A DNA stretch of 64,000 nucleotides from Mesonia sp. K7 (GTDB taxonomy: Bacteria; Bacteroidota; Bacteroidia; Flavobacteriales; Flavobacteriaceae): contig NZ_QKQV01000014.1 in NCBI RefSeq assembly GCF_003233725.1, positions 1 to 64,000 on the forward strand. Reading direction: 5' to 3'. Each line of letters opens with the position of its first letter. Positions within the stretch are counted from its first letter, which is position 1. Below, in pieces: positions 26,317 through 34,861 of the stretch. Position numbers and translations under genes: made by a program. Below the pieces are notes generated by a model, which searched no databases, was not told where the DNA came from, and worked only from the letters and a program-made list of their open reading frames with translations.

Positions 26317-27009
26317 ATGGACAATAAATCTTTTACCATAAAAAATTGGGCGCAAGACGATAGGCCTCGCGAGAAACTTCTTAATAAAGGCAGAACCGCT
26401 GTGAGCGATGCCGAATTAATAGCAATACTTATTGGTTCGGGAAACAAAACAGAAAGTGCCGTAGAACTTTCTAAACGCATTTTAGCCTCGACTGATTATA
26501 AGCTTAACGATTTAGGAAAAGTGTCGGTCAACCAACTCATGAAGTTCAACGGAATTGGCGAAGCTAAAGCTATCACCATTGTTGCCGCTTTAGAATTGGG
26601 TAGAAGAAGAAAAAGTGAAGCTGTCGTGAAAAAAAATAAAATTACTTCGAGCAAAGATGTTTTTGAGGTAATGAACTATCAATTGGGAGAACTCAAACAC
26701 GAAGAATTTTGGATTTTGTACTTGGATAACAGCAACCAGATCATCGAAAAATTTCAACTGAGTAAAGGAGGCATTAACAGTACGATTGTTGATGTTCGGC
26801 TGGTATATAAAAAAGCTTTAGAAATCGCGTCGGTGTCACTTATCTTGGTGCATAATCATCCTTCCGGAAACTTAAACCCTAGTTCACAAGACAAACAAAT
26901 TACCCGAAAACTACAAAAAGGTGGTGAAAGTTTAGATATAAAAGTATTAGACCACTTGATTATCACCGAAAAATCATACTTTAGTTTTGCCGATGAAAAT
27001 TTGCTGTAA
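26317..27009 (+). CDS. radC: RadC family protein (JAB/MPN domain)
   Basis: This 230-residue protein has an N-terminal helix-hairpin-helix-like part (residues 1-95, with FNGIGEAKAITIVAALELGRR) and a C-terminal JAB domain whose metal motif is HNHPSGNLNPSSQD. The name RadC is historical; a role in repair is not firmly shown, and the domain resembles metalloproteases or nucleases. Length is normal. It is followed after nine bases by the deacetylase-like gene on the same strand. Confidence 0.9.
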   Translation: MDNKSFTIKNWAQDDRPREKLLNKGRTAVSDAELIAILIGSGNKTESAVELSKRILASTDYKLNDLGKVSVNQLMKFNGIGEAKAITIVAALELGRRRKSEAVVKKNKITSSKDVFEVMNYQLGELKHEEFWILYLDNSNQIIEKFQLSKGGINSTIVDVRLVYKKALEIASVSLILVHNHPSGNLNPSSQDKQITRKLQKGGESLDIKVLDHLIITEKSYFSFADENLL

Positions 27010-27018
27010 CCCAAATTT

Positions 27019-28305
27019 ATGATACTCATTTATACCCAAAATATAACACCCAGAATCACCTATACTTTACGGCAAGTTTGTACCAAAATTTTGGGTTATC
27101 CGATAACGATTACTTCAAAAATTGAAGATTTTATCGCTCATGAAGGCATCAAATTTTCTTATGGAAAGCAGCGTTTGGGTAACGAGTTTTTTGTACAAGA
27201 ATCAGGTTTATTACATGAGCAAGGCTATACCGATATCGAGGTGAAGGTAGCTGAGTGGGAAGACACCATTTGCTTTTTTAAGGTTTCAGAAGCGAGCGAT
27301 TTGCCTTTCGATATTTTTTCAGCGTCTTTTTATATGTTGAGTCGCTATGAAGAATATTTACCACATGTGAAAAATGCCAATAACAGCTTTCCTTATCAAG
27401 AAAGTTTAGCTTACAAAAATGATTTTTTGGAACAACCAGTCGTAAATATTTGGGCAAAAAAGTTCGTTGCTTTATTAGAAAAAAAGTTTGAGCTGACTCA
27501 TGATTTTCAGCGAAAATTTAGGGTTAATAATATTCTCGTTGTCGCTGAAGGTTATAAATACAAGAAAAAAGGAATTGTCAGAACTGTTGGCGGAATATTT
27601 AAAAGTTTATTGAGTCTTGATTTACCTAGCGTGATAGAACGTATAAAAGTGATAGTTTTCTTGCAGAGAGATCCGTATGATGTTTATGACCAATTGGTAG
27701 AATTCTCTAAAAAATTCCACTTTAAGTGGATGAGTTTTTTTCAGTTGAGCAATTATTCTTTGTATAATAAAAACTTGAATCACAATAAAATGACTTATCA
27801 TTACCTTATCAAATCGATGGATGATTATGGTAATGTTGGGCTTTTGCCTGGGAAAGATGCCTTAGAAGAAGTAGAGGTTTTAAGGCAAGAAAAAAGAAGG
27901 TTTGAGGCCATTGTGAATCAACCTCTTAAAAATATTTGCAGTAATAGCTTCGATATCAATTTACCTCAGTTTTATAACCACCTAGACGAATTGGAAATTT
28001 CGCAAGATTATTCGATGTGCTTTCCAGAAATTATTGGTTTTAGGGCAGGAACTTGCACTTCGTTTTCTTATTATGATATCACTTACGAAAGGGTTTCACC
28101 ACTTACTTTGCATCCTATTGTTTTTAATAGCAATGCTATAGAAAACTATACCTATTATGAACTAAAAAATAATCTCCTCAAAATTAGGGAACAAGTGAAA
28201 AAGCATCATGGCGATTTTTCGATGATTATTAAAAATTCGGACTTTTGTGATTGGTTAAAAAATGAAAAATACCTTAACCTTTTTATACAACTGAATGAAA
28301 AATAA
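27019..28305 (+). CDS. polysaccharide deacetylase-like protein, catalytic residues apparently lost
   Basis: This 428-residue protein follows the layout of the flavobacterial polysaccharide deacetylase family, with an N-terminal domain (FSASFYMLSRYEEYLPH, about 100-116) and a C-terminal NodB-like domain ending in FRAGTCTSFSYYD (341-353). From my memory of the family, the first strand should carry a TxDxD metal motif and later strands histidine motifs. Here the positions read VVAEGYKYK (174-182), GLLPGK (274-279) and CSNSFDINLP (307-316), so the metal-binding Asp and His residues look replaced. The frame is open, so this may be a pseudoenzyme. It overlaps the next gene by 11 bases. Confidence 0.7.
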   Translation: MILIYTQNITPRITYTLRQVCTKILGYPITITSKIEDFIAHEGIKFSYGKQRLGNEFFVQESGLLHEQGYTDIEVKVAEWEDTICFFKVSEASDLPFDIFSASFYMLSRYEEYLPHVKNANNSFPYQESLAYKNDFLEQPVVNIWAKKFVALLEKKFELTHDFQRKFRVNNILVVAEGYKYKKKGIVRTVGGIFKSLLSLDLPSVIERIKVIVFLQRDPYDVYDQLVEFSKKFHFKWMSFFQLSNYSLYNKNLNHNKMTYHYLIKSMDDYGNVGLLPGKDALEEVEVLRQEKRRFEAIVNQPLKNICSNSFDINLPQFYNHLDELEISQDYSMCFPEIIGFRAGTCTSFSYYDITYERVSPLTLHPIVFNSNAIENYTYYELKNNLLKIREQVKKHHGDFSMIIKNSDFCDWLKNEKYLNLFIQLNEK

Positions 28306-28981
28306 GATTACCGATATTTTTTTTGATTTAGATCATACCCTTTGGGATTTTGAAAAAAACTCTGATTTGGCTTTCCGAAAAATATTTGAAATCAATAGAG
28401 TTGAGGTAAATATTTCTGAATTTTTAAAGGTTTACAAACCTATCAATCTAGAGTATTGGCGACTTTACCGAGAAGATAAAATAAGTAAAGAAAGCTTAAG
28501 GTTTTCAAGACTTCATCAGGCTTTTTTAAAACTAGGGAATTCACAGCCAGAAAACTTGATACATCAACTTTCGGAAGATTATATTGCCTATTTACCAGAT
28601 CATAATTTTTTGCTTGAAGATGTAGATGAGATTTTATCCGCTTTAGCACAATATTATAAGCTGCATATCATTACCAACGGTTTTACCAAAGTACAATATA
28701 AAAAACTTCAAAATTCTCATATAGATCACTATTTTTGTACAGTAACCACTTCAGAAGACGTCGGAGTAAAAAAACCAAATCCAAAGATTTTTGAATATGC
28801 TATGAAAAAAGCAAAAGTGAATTCGGTTCAATCTTTGATGATAGGAGATAGCCTTGAAGCAGATATTTATGGAGCACAAAATGCTGGTTTAGAAACGGTA
28901 CTTTTTGATCCAGAAGAGAGTTTAACTTATGAAGGTTTGAAAATTAAAAAATTAAAAGAATTAAAAACACTATTATTATAA
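28295..28981 (+). CDS. YjjG-type HAD-family nucleotidase
   Basis: This 228-residue haloacid dehalogenase-like phosphatase has motif I FFDLDHTLWDF, motif II HIITNGFT, and motif III/IV KKPNPKIFEYA and MIGDSLEADIYGAQNAG. This pattern fits the noncanonical pyrimidine nucleotidase group (YjjG), which removes phosphate from dUMP-like or damaged nucleotides in the cytosol. Substrate is inferred from family resemblance only. Its ATG lies inside the last codons of the deacetylase-like gene, so the two are probably translated together; a secreted protein gene follows after five bases. Confidence 0.85.
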   Translation: MKNKITDIFFDLDHTLWDFEKNSDLAFRKIFEINRVEVNISEFLKVYKPINLEYWRLYREDKISKESLRFSRLHQAFLKLGNSQPENLIHQLSEDYIAYLPDHNFLLEDVDEILSALAQYYKLHIITNGFTKVQYKKLQNSHIDHYFCTVTTSEDVGVKKPNPKIFEYAMKKAKVNSVQSLMIGDSLEADIYGAQNAGLETVLFDPEESLTYEGLKIKKLKELKTLLL

Positions 28982-28986
28982 AGCAT

Positions 28987-29769
28987 ATGAAAAACATACT
29001 TTTCATTTTAACCGCTATTTTGTTTTGCACAACTTTCGCTAAAGCACAAGAATTGAATGATATTAGAAGGTTAAATGACTATAAATATTTTATTGTTCCC
29101 ATGCAGTTTAAAACTGCTGATGAACCTAACGAATACTTATTGTCGTCACTTACAAAGCACTTGTTAGAAAAAGAGGGCTTTACTGTATTGGTTGACACGG
29201 AAAGATTTCCTGATGAATTAGCATTCAACCCTTGTCTTGCTTTAAAAATAGAATTACAAGATGAAGAAGCGGCTATTAAATTTTCTCGAGAGGTTTATAT
29301 GAAGTTTACAGACTGTTATAACAATGTTATTTATAGGACAGCATCAGGTAAAAGCAAGAAAAAGATGTATAAAGATTCATACCAGGAAGCTTTGCGCGAA
29401 TCTATGCGAGATCTTTCAGGCTTTACTCATACATATGTGCCTATAGAGGAAAATAAAACAGAAACTCAAGTATCAGGTATTGCAGCAACTGAAAAACCAC
29501 TAACATTTCTTGATTTTAAAGATGTTGATTTAATAGCTGATAATGATATTTATCGTTTATCAAAAATAGATGCTGGATATTTACTTGTAAATAAAGATTC
29601 AGAAAAGCGAATTGCATTTATTTCGGAAAATTCAAGCGGTAATTATTTATACAATTCAGAAAAAATAAATGGCTCCATAAAAATACTTGATAAAAAAACC
29701 CTTGAGGTAGAGTATTTTGATATGGAAGAAAATGCGATGAAAAAAATAACCTATACTACCAAGAAATAA
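28987..29769 (+). CDS. secreted protein of unknown function
   Basis: This 260-residue protein has a signal peptide cleaved near AKAQ (residue 21). I do not recognise a named family. The mature N-terminal half (YKYFIVPMQFKTADEPNEYLLS, then EEAAIKFSREVYMKFTDCYNNVIY) resembles a small alpha/beta module seen in flavobacterial envelope proteins, and the C-terminal half (residues about 170-258) is beta-rich with YRLSKIDAGYLLVN and GSIKILDKKTLEVEYF. Two cysteines might pair after export. It is the last gene of the radC-to-here run and is followed by a terminator. Confidence 0.65.
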   Translation: MKNILFILTAILFCTTFAKAQELNDIRRLNDYKYFIVPMQFKTADEPNEYLLSSLTKHLLEKEGFTVLVDTERFPDELAFNPCLALKIELQDEEAAIKFSREVYMKFTDCYNNVIYRTASGKSKKKMYKDSYQEALRESMRDLSGFTHTYVPIEENKTETQVSGIAATEKPLTFLDFKDVDLIADNDIYRLSKIDAGYLLVNKDSEKRIAFISENSSGNYLYNSEKINGSIKILDKKTLEVEYFDMEENAMKKITYTTKK

Positions 29770-29776
29770 GACAAAC

Positions 29777-29802
29777 AAAAATCCGCTTTAAGCGGATTTT
29801 TT
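29777..29802. terminator. bidirectional terminator
   Basis: An A-rich flank, a stem of about 8 bp (ATCCGCTT pairing with AAGCGGAT) and a T-run form a hairpin between converging genes, serving the secreted-protein gene on the plus strand and dodecin on the minus strand. Confidence 0.75.
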
Positions 29803-29807
29803 AATAT

Positions 29808-30008
29808 TTAACTCACTTCAAAGGAAATTTTTAGATTGACTCGATACTCGGCAACATTTTCTCCGTTTACCACAACACTCTGCTCGTTAACATAAGCACT
29901 CTTTATGTTTTTGACTGTTTTTGAAGCTTCTTTTATTGCATTTTTAGTGGCGTCTTCCCAACTAGAAGTTGAATTTGCCATAACTTCGATTACTTTTACT
30001 ACTGCCAT
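29808..30008 (-). CDS. dodecin family protein
   Basis: This 66-residue protein is a flavin-binding dodecin: small cytosolic subunits that assemble into a hollow 12-mer storing or quenching flavins. The pattern VVKVIEVMANSTSSWEDATKNAI, with the conserved Trp and the Ser/Thr run, and the C-terminal YRVNLKISFEV strand, are diagnostic. Length matches the family (about 65-70). It is a single gene with its own terminator shared with the facing gene. Confidence 0.92.
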   Translation of the reverse strand: MAVVKVIEVMANSTSSWEDATKNAIKEASKTVKNIKSAYVNEQSVVVNGENVAEYRVNLKISFEVS

Positions 30009-30132
30009 AATATTTCTGTTTTTAAGTTAGAGCCTTTAAGTTAACAAATAAAACTTGCTTTATAAGTGGGTTTAACAAAAACTTAAAAGGAAATGACTTA
30101 ATTTTATACTGCTAATTTTTAATTACTTTATC

Positions 30133-30504
30133 ATGAAAGTTGTAAAACTTATCGTTAGAATCATTTTCGGACTTATGTTTATCAATGCGGGTCTCAACAA
30201 GTTTTTTATGTATATGCCTATGCCGGAATTAACCGAAGAACAAATAAAAATATTTTCTGCTTTTAATGAAATCACTTGGCTGTTTCCTTTAGTAGCTATA
30301 GTTGAAATTGTGGGCGGAATATTATTTATCATTCCAAGAACAAGGCTTTTAGGGGCGATGGTGATTTTACCTGTTATGGTTGGTATTCTTTTACATCATA
30401 TGGTCTTAGAGCCAGAGGGTTTAATACTTACCGCTGTCTTTTTCGTGATAAATATATGGGTGATTCTAGAAAATAAAGAAAGACTCAAGCTCTTGATTTT
30501 GTAA
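30133..30504 (+). CDS. DoxX-like membrane protein
   Basis: This 123-residue protein has four membrane helices in the DoxX arrangement: an N-terminal IIFGLMFINAGLNKFF helix, FPLVAIVEIVGGILFII, GAMVILPVMVGILLHH and a C-terminal LTAVFFVINIWVILE. DoxX proteins are small integral membrane proteins linked in some bacteria to redox or thiosulfate metabolism, but most members have no proven role. It stands alone. Confidence 0.8.
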   Translation: MKVVKLIVRIIFGLMFINAGLNKFFMYMPMPELTEEQIKIFSAFNEITWLFPLVAIVEIVGGILFIIPRTRLLGAMVILPVMVGILLHHMVLEPEGLILTAVFFVINIWVILENKERLKLLIL

Positions 30505-30661
30505 AAAAAGTCGGGAAGAGAGATTAGCTGGGCTGATCCTAATAGGGGTTGTTACCATTTCGGCACCACGTCTTTTTGTTCTTCTTGCTTATGTAGGCTG
30601 GGGCTTTCAACTTTCAAAAACAAAAAAGCCAATAATCAAAAAGATTATTGGCTTTACTTTG
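30505..30661. other. intergenic stretch between DoxX gene and tRNA-Pro
   Basis: The first 115 bases show no open frame, no second tRNA and no clear repeat; the last 35 bases hold the tRNA terminator listed separately. Confidence 0.6.
30622..30655 (-). terminator. terminator of tRNA-Pro
   Basis: A perfect 13-bp stem (30625-30637 with 30643-30655) has a 5-base loop. Read on the minus strand it is followed by a run of T, as expected for termination of the tRNA transcript. Confidence 0.8.
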
Positions 30662-30736
30662 TCGGGATGAGAGGATTCGAACCTCCGCTCTCGCGCCCCC
30701 CAGACGCGCACTTTAACCGGACTAAGCTACATCCCG
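30662..30736 (-). tRNA. tRNA-Pro (anticodon GGG)
   Basis: On the minus strand a 75-base cloverleaf can be drawn: acceptor stem CGGGATG with CATCCCG, anticodon stem CGCGT/GCGCG with loop CTGGGGG (anticodon GGG, reading CCC and CCU), and T-arm GGAGG-TTCGAAT-CCTCT. The discriminator is A, as in bacterial proline tRNAs. CCA is not encoded. Confidence 0.93.
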
Positions 30737-30790
30737 AATTGAGTAGGCGAAGATAAAAAATCTAAATAAATCTTTAAGCTTTAGAGGCTA

Positions 30791-31615
30791 TTATTTCACA
30801 GCAATTTGATAAACTTCCATCAGTTTTTTCCATTGTAAGCGATTGTTATCCTGGCTCACATTATAACGTTTTAAGGTAATCTCTTGAGTGTTTAAGATAG
30901 TAATGGGGTGTAGTGTTTTTTTTGTAATTACAACAGGAGCATCATTGAGTAGCCCCATAGCTTTAAACCACAGATCGTCGGCTTTAGGAGCGAGTAAATT
31001 CATTTGTTCGATATTAAAAACTTCTTCGTTTAAGGAATTAGGTGGATACAAAACCCCAAAAACACCAAGCGGTAATAAAAATTTAGAGCTTATTTGATGG
31101 GCATAAACATAAGGCCATTTTTGGTAAGGTAAAGGTTCTTCATTTTTATCAAATTTAATGAGCCGTGCAATATTAGAAATAATAGCGTTAGGGTTTTCTA
31201 GGTGTGTATGATACAAAGTTTTTAGAAAATTGGCAGGATAGACCTGATCGTCATCAATAGTAACTATGTTTTCTTTGGGAAATCGTTTTAAAGTTTCTAC
31301 AAGTTTTAAATGCGGACAATCGATTTCGGATAAATGAATTTCAAAAACTTCGCCTTCTAAGTTCTTTAAATTTTTTGGGATCGAATTTTTTAAACTTTTA
31401 TGGAGGTTTAAAATAACTTTTTTTGGTTTGGCATTTTGTGCTAAGATACTTTTAATCGTCAGGTACACTACCTCCAGCCTCGATGGAATAGTCGTTAAAG
31501 AAACAATGACAGGAATTTCTTTTTTAGGATGTGGTTTTTTTAAGTGCTTATTGGAATAAAAAGAAAGGCGTGATTTATGATATAAATAGGGCAGAAGTTC
31601 CTTAAAAATTTTCAC
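30791..31615 (-). CDS. glycosyltransferase-like protein
   Basis: This 274-residue protein starts its core with VIVSLTTIPSRLEVVYLTIKSIL, a glycosyltransferase family 2-like N-terminus, and has IVTIDDDQVYPANFL (about residue 115-130), where the DDD would hold the metal and nucleotide sugar. The C-terminal part has LLAPKADDLWFKAM, a common acceptor-side motif in such enzymes. There are no membrane spans, so it likely acts on the cytoplasmic face. The start is GTG at 31615, with no ATG nearby. It stands alone, so its glycan is unknown. Confidence 0.75.
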   Translation of the reverse strand: MKIFKELLPYLYHKSRLSFYSNKHLKKPHPKKEIPVIVSLTTIPSRLEVVYLTIKSILAQNAKPKKVILNLHKSLKNSIPKNLKNLEGEVFEIHLSEIDCPHLKLVETLKRFPKENIVTIDDDQVYPANFLKTLYHTHLENPNAIISNIARLIKFDKNEEPLPYQKWPYVYAHQISSKFLLPLGVFGVLYPPNSLNEEVFNIEQMNLLAPKADDLWFKAMGLLNDAPVVITKKTLHPITILNTQEITLKRYNVSQDNNRLQWKKLMEVYQIAVK

Positions 31616-31690
31616 AATATAAGTTTATAGACAATTTAGGTGCTAAAAATAATACAGCTATAAACATAGAACTTTTCTAACGATTTTTTC

Positions 31691-31698
31691 TATATTTA
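31691..31698 (+). promoter_or_regulatory. near-consensus -7 box before the Cys-cluster protein gene
   Basis: TATATTTA differs from TAnnTTTG in the last base and ends 10 bases before the ATG at 31709. Confidence 0.3.
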
Positions 31699-31708
31699 AC
31701 TCAAGAAG

Positions 31709-32443
31709 ATGCGATTAAAAATAGACATACCAGAACCTTGTAGTGAATCTTGGCAAAAGATGACACCAAATCAAGACGGAAGGTTTTGTGACAGTTGCCA
31801 AAAAACGGTAGTCGATTTTACAAAATTTTCTGATAGAGAATTACTTCATTACATCAAAGGGAAAGACCAGCTTTGTGGTCGTTTTTACCAAAACCAACTC
31901 AAAGAATACCAGGCGAATACGAGTGCTTTTCAACTTTCATCACGCTGGAGTTTTGCTTTAAGTCTGTTTACTTTTTTAGGAATTTCTTCACCGATTTTTG
32001 CTCAAACCTCAAACCCAAAAACCGAACAAACCGATAACAAATCTTGGAAAAGTGTTTTACCCCAAAAGAAATCACTTCAAGATTCAATCACCTTTACTGG
32101 GACTGTTACGGATGATCAAGCGATGCCTTTACCTGGTGTGAATGTTGTTTTAAAAGGAACGACCATTGGCACTCAAACCGATTTTGATGGTAATTTTAGT
32201 TTGAAGGTTTCAAAAAAAGATGTACCTGAGAAAATTGACCTGTTCTTTTCTTATGTTGGTTTTGATACTCAAGAAAAAAGAATTAAGAATAAAAATGAAA
32301 ATATAAATATATCTTTAGAACAAGGTCCTGCATTAGGAGGAGTTGTTGTTTATAGCTATAAAAAACAAAATATCTTCCGACGCACAGGCAATTTCTTTAA
32401 AAGACTTTTTACCAAGAAAGAAAAAGAAACCTGCGAACAGTAA
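31709..32443 (+). CDS. membrane protein with N-terminal Cys cluster and CarboxypepD_reg-like domain
   Basis: This 244-residue protein has an N-terminal segment with Cys11, Cys27, Cys30 (CDSC) and Cys56, a pattern that could hold zinc, in the cytoplasm. A single hydrophobic helix follows (WSFALSLFTFLGISSPIFA, about 80-98), then an exported carboxypeptidase-regulatory domain (FTGTVTDDQAMPLPGVNVV, 130-200) like that before SusC plugs. The C-terminus is basic and ends in KKEKETCEQ. No plug or barrel follows. This looks like a flavobacterial family with a tethered SusC-type module; function unknown. Confidence 0.7.
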   Translation: MRLKIDIPEPCSESWQKMTPNQDGRFCDSCQKTVVDFTKFSDRELLHYIKGKDQLCGRFYQNQLKEYQANTSAFQLSSRWSFALSLFTFLGISSPIFAQTSNPKTEQTDNKSWKSVLPQKKSLQDSITFTGTVTDDQAMPLPGVNVVLKGTTIGTQTDFDGNFSLKVSKKDVPEKIDLFFSYVGFDTQEKRIKNKNENINISLEQGPALGGVVVYSYKKQNIFRRTGNFFKRLFTKKEKETCEQ

Positions 32444-32508
32444 TTAATTATTTGTTAAACTTCATTTTTCCACCCTCACAAAATCAAAGATTGTAAGACC
32501 TTTGCAGT

Positions 32509-33732
32509 ATGCCACAAATTTCTAAAAAACAAGAAAAAATCGTCCTATTCGTCTTAGGAACGATGATTGCCCTTGGGCCTTTTTCTATCGATATGTACCT
32601 GCCTGGCTTCGATTATATAGCCGATGAGTTTAGCGTAAAAAAAGCAGATGTAGGCTTGTCGCTCACGAGTTATTTTATAGGGATTGCTTTAGGACAATTG
32701 GTTTACGGCCCGCTCATGGATAAATTTGGTCGTAAAAAACCCTTATTGATTGGTTTGCTTATCTATTTTCTCGCTGCCTTAAGTTGTGCTTATTCGCCCA
32801 ACTTGATGTGGTTGGTTGTTTCGCGTTTCTTTCTTGCTATGGGGGCTTCCGCTGGAATGGTTGCTGCTAGAGCTGTTGTGCGTGATGTTTTTCCGCCAGA
32901 AGAAGTCGCTAGAGCCATTTCTTTTTTAATGCTGATTATGGGTGGCGCACCCATTATTGCACCCACTGTAGGAAGTATGGTCATTGCTCATTTCTCATGG
33001 CATATTATTTTTGTAGTGTTAGCCCTGTTTTGTTTTGTGATTTTTATCAGTGTATCGAGTTTTTTGCCCGAAAGTATTGTGCCAGATAAAACCGTTGAAC
33101 TCAAACTTACCAAAATTACCAAAAAATATTACGAAATTATGACCGATAAAGTATTTATGACTTTTTCGCTCGCAGGCGGATTTACAATTGGTGCTTTATT
33201 CTCTTATATTACTTTTGCCCCTACTTTATTTCTCGACGAGTTCAATCTTACCGAAACCCAATTTGGTTGGTTCTTTGGGTTAAATGCAGCAGGCTTAATT
33301 GCGGGAAGTCAAATGAATAGGGTAGTGCTTAAAAGAAATACTACTTTTTATGTGACTAAAGTGATTAGTGTGTTATTGGTTTTAGTGGGAGCATTGCTAT
33401 TGTTAAATACCTTTTCTTTCAACAACTTTTACATCACCTTGGTTTTACTATTTACGATTTTGTTTTTACTAGGATTTCAAAACCCAAATACAACAGCGTT
33501 ATCGCTCTTTCCGTTTACCCAAAGAGCAGGCAGGGCATCCGCTTTGGTAGGAAGCTTAAAAATGGGTGTAGGAGCGATGGTTTCTTTTATCATCAGTAGT
33601 TTTTTTACCGATAGTGTCTTGTTTATGAGTTTTGTGATTTTTATATGTTTACTCATCAGCGGATTGTTGATTTTTAGGTTTCAAACAAAATATAAAGATA
33701 CTTGTGATAGTTTAATATTAACTGATAAATAA
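32509..33732 (+). CDS. Bcr/CflA family multidrug efflux MFS transporter
   Basis: This 407-residue major facilitator protein has about 12 membrane helices. The N-terminal LGTMIALGPFSIDMYLPGF is the hallmark of the Bcr/CflA drug:proton antiporters, and GPLMDKFGRKKPLLIG is MFS motif A between helices 2 and 3. Members export bicyclomycin, chloramphenicol, sulfonamides or cysteine; the substrate here is unknown. It is followed after seven bases by the PQQ dehydrogenase gene, probably by chance of the operon rather than function. Confidence 0.88.
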   Translation: MPQISKKQEKIVLFVLGTMIALGPFSIDMYLPGFDYIADEFSVKKADVGLSLTSYFIGIALGQLVYGPLMDKFGRKKPLLIGLLIYFLAALSCAYSPNLMWLVVSRFFLAMGASAGMVAARAVVRDVFPPEEVARAISFLMLIMGGAPIIAPTVGSMVIAHFSWHIIFVVLALFCFVIFISVSSFLPESIVPDKTVELKLTKITKKYYEIMTDKVFMTFSLAGGFTIGALFSYITFAPTLFLDEFNLTETQFGWFFGLNAAGLIAGSQMNRVVLKRNTTFYVTKVISVLLVLVGALLLLNTFSFNNFYITLVLLFTILFLLGFQNPNTTALSLFPFTQRAGRASALVGSLKMGVGAMVSFIISSFFTDSVLFMSFVIFICLLISGLLIFRFQTKYKDTCDSLILTDK

Positions 33733-33739
33733 AGTAACT

Positions 33740-34861
33740 ATGAAAACCCTACCCAAACTTCTTTTAGGTCTTTTGGCGTTTTCTTTTTTAATCGCTTGTG
33801 GTCAAAAAAAGCAAAACGATCAGCAAATCGATCAAGTGCTCACTTACGATTATGAAGTGGTTGTCAAAGACCTTCAAATCCCTTGGGCATTTGCTTTTTT
33901 GCCTGATAATTCGATGCTTATTACCGAAAAAGACGGAAGGCTCATTCATTTTAATGACGGTAATAAACAAGAAATTTCAGGTTTACCAGAAATTTATAAC
34001 CGCGGTCAGGGCGGTTTGTTAGATATCGCTTTGCATCCTAACTTTTCAAAAAATAAACGCTTGTACTTAACCTATGCTTCACCAGCTGGAGATGATAACG
34101 GCGGAAATACCGCATTAATGCAAGCAGAACTTTCAGACGATCAGCTCATCAACCAGAAAGTACTGTATAAAGCAATTCCTAATACCACAGCAGGACAACA
34201 CTTTGGAAGCCGAATAGTGATTGATAAAAACAATGACATCTATTTTTCAATTGGTGAAAGAGGCGAGCGTGATGTCAATCCGCAGGATATAAAAAGAGAT
34301 GGCGGTAAAATTTATCGTTTACACGAAAATGGGGAAATTCCAACTGATAACCCTTTTTACAATCAAGTTGATGCAAAAAAAGCCATTTACAGTTACGGTC
34401 ATCGCAATCCGCAAGGTATGGAAATTCATCCAGAAACAGGAGAACTATGGTTGCACGAACATGGTCCAAAAGGTGGTGATGAAATCAATATCGTAAAAAA
34501 AGGAGCCAATTATGGTTGGCCGGTGATCACATACGGTGAAAATTATAGCGGGACATCGATTACCGATATCACTGAAAAAGAAGGGATGGAGCAACCCATT
34601 CATTATTGGACACCAAGTATTGCACCTAGCGGAATGGCTTTTGTAACTGTTGATAAATACCCTGAACTCAAAGGTGGTTTATTGGTTGGCTCGTTAAAAT
34701 TTCAATATTTAGAATTTTTAAAACTCGACGGAAATAAAGTCGTAGAGAGGAGAAAACTCTTAGAAGATATAGGAAGAGTACGCAGCATCAATCTTTCCCC
34801 AAAAGATGAAATCTATATTGGAGTAGAAAATTTAGGAATCGTAAAACTAGTTACCAAATGA
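33740..34861 (+). CDS. PQQ-dependent sugar dehydrogenase, lipoprotein
   Basis: This 373-residue beta-propeller enzyme of the soluble glucose/aldose-sugar dehydrogenase group oxidises sugars at the expense of pyrroloquinoline quinone in the periplasm. It is anchored by lipobox LIAC (Cys21). Family segments are IPWAFAFLPDNSMLITEKDG, GQGGLLDIALHPNF, YSYGHRNPQGMEIHP and HEHGPKGGDEINIV, which include the PQQ- and calcium-contacting residues. The next gene, overlapping by four bases (ATGA), encodes a cytochrome c, a natural electron acceptor. No PQQ synthesis genes are in view, so cofactor may be made elsewhere or scavenged. Confidence 0.9.
   Translation: MKTLPKLLLGLLAFSFLIACGQKKQNDQQIDQVLTYDYEVVVKDLQIPWAFAFLPDNSMLITEKDGRLIHFNDGNKQEISGLPEIYNRGQGGLLDIALHPNFSKNKRLYLTYASPAGDDNGGNTALMQAELSDDQLINQKVLYKAIPNTTAGQHFGSRIVIDKNNDIYFSIGERGERDVNPQDIKRDGGKIYRLHENGEIPTDNPFYNQVDAKKAIYSYGHRNPQGMEIHPETGELWLHEHGPKGGDEINIVKKGANYGWPVITYGENYSGTSITDITEKEGMEQPIHYWTPSIAPSGMAFVTVDKYPELKGGLLVGSLKFQYLEFLKLDGNKVVERRKLLEDIGRVRSINLSPKDEIYIGVENLGIVKLVTK

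Noticed and set aside
30505-30621. Second tRNA or small RNA next to tRNA-Pro
   Set aside because: No cloverleaf or strong hairpin can be drawn and there is no clear promoter.
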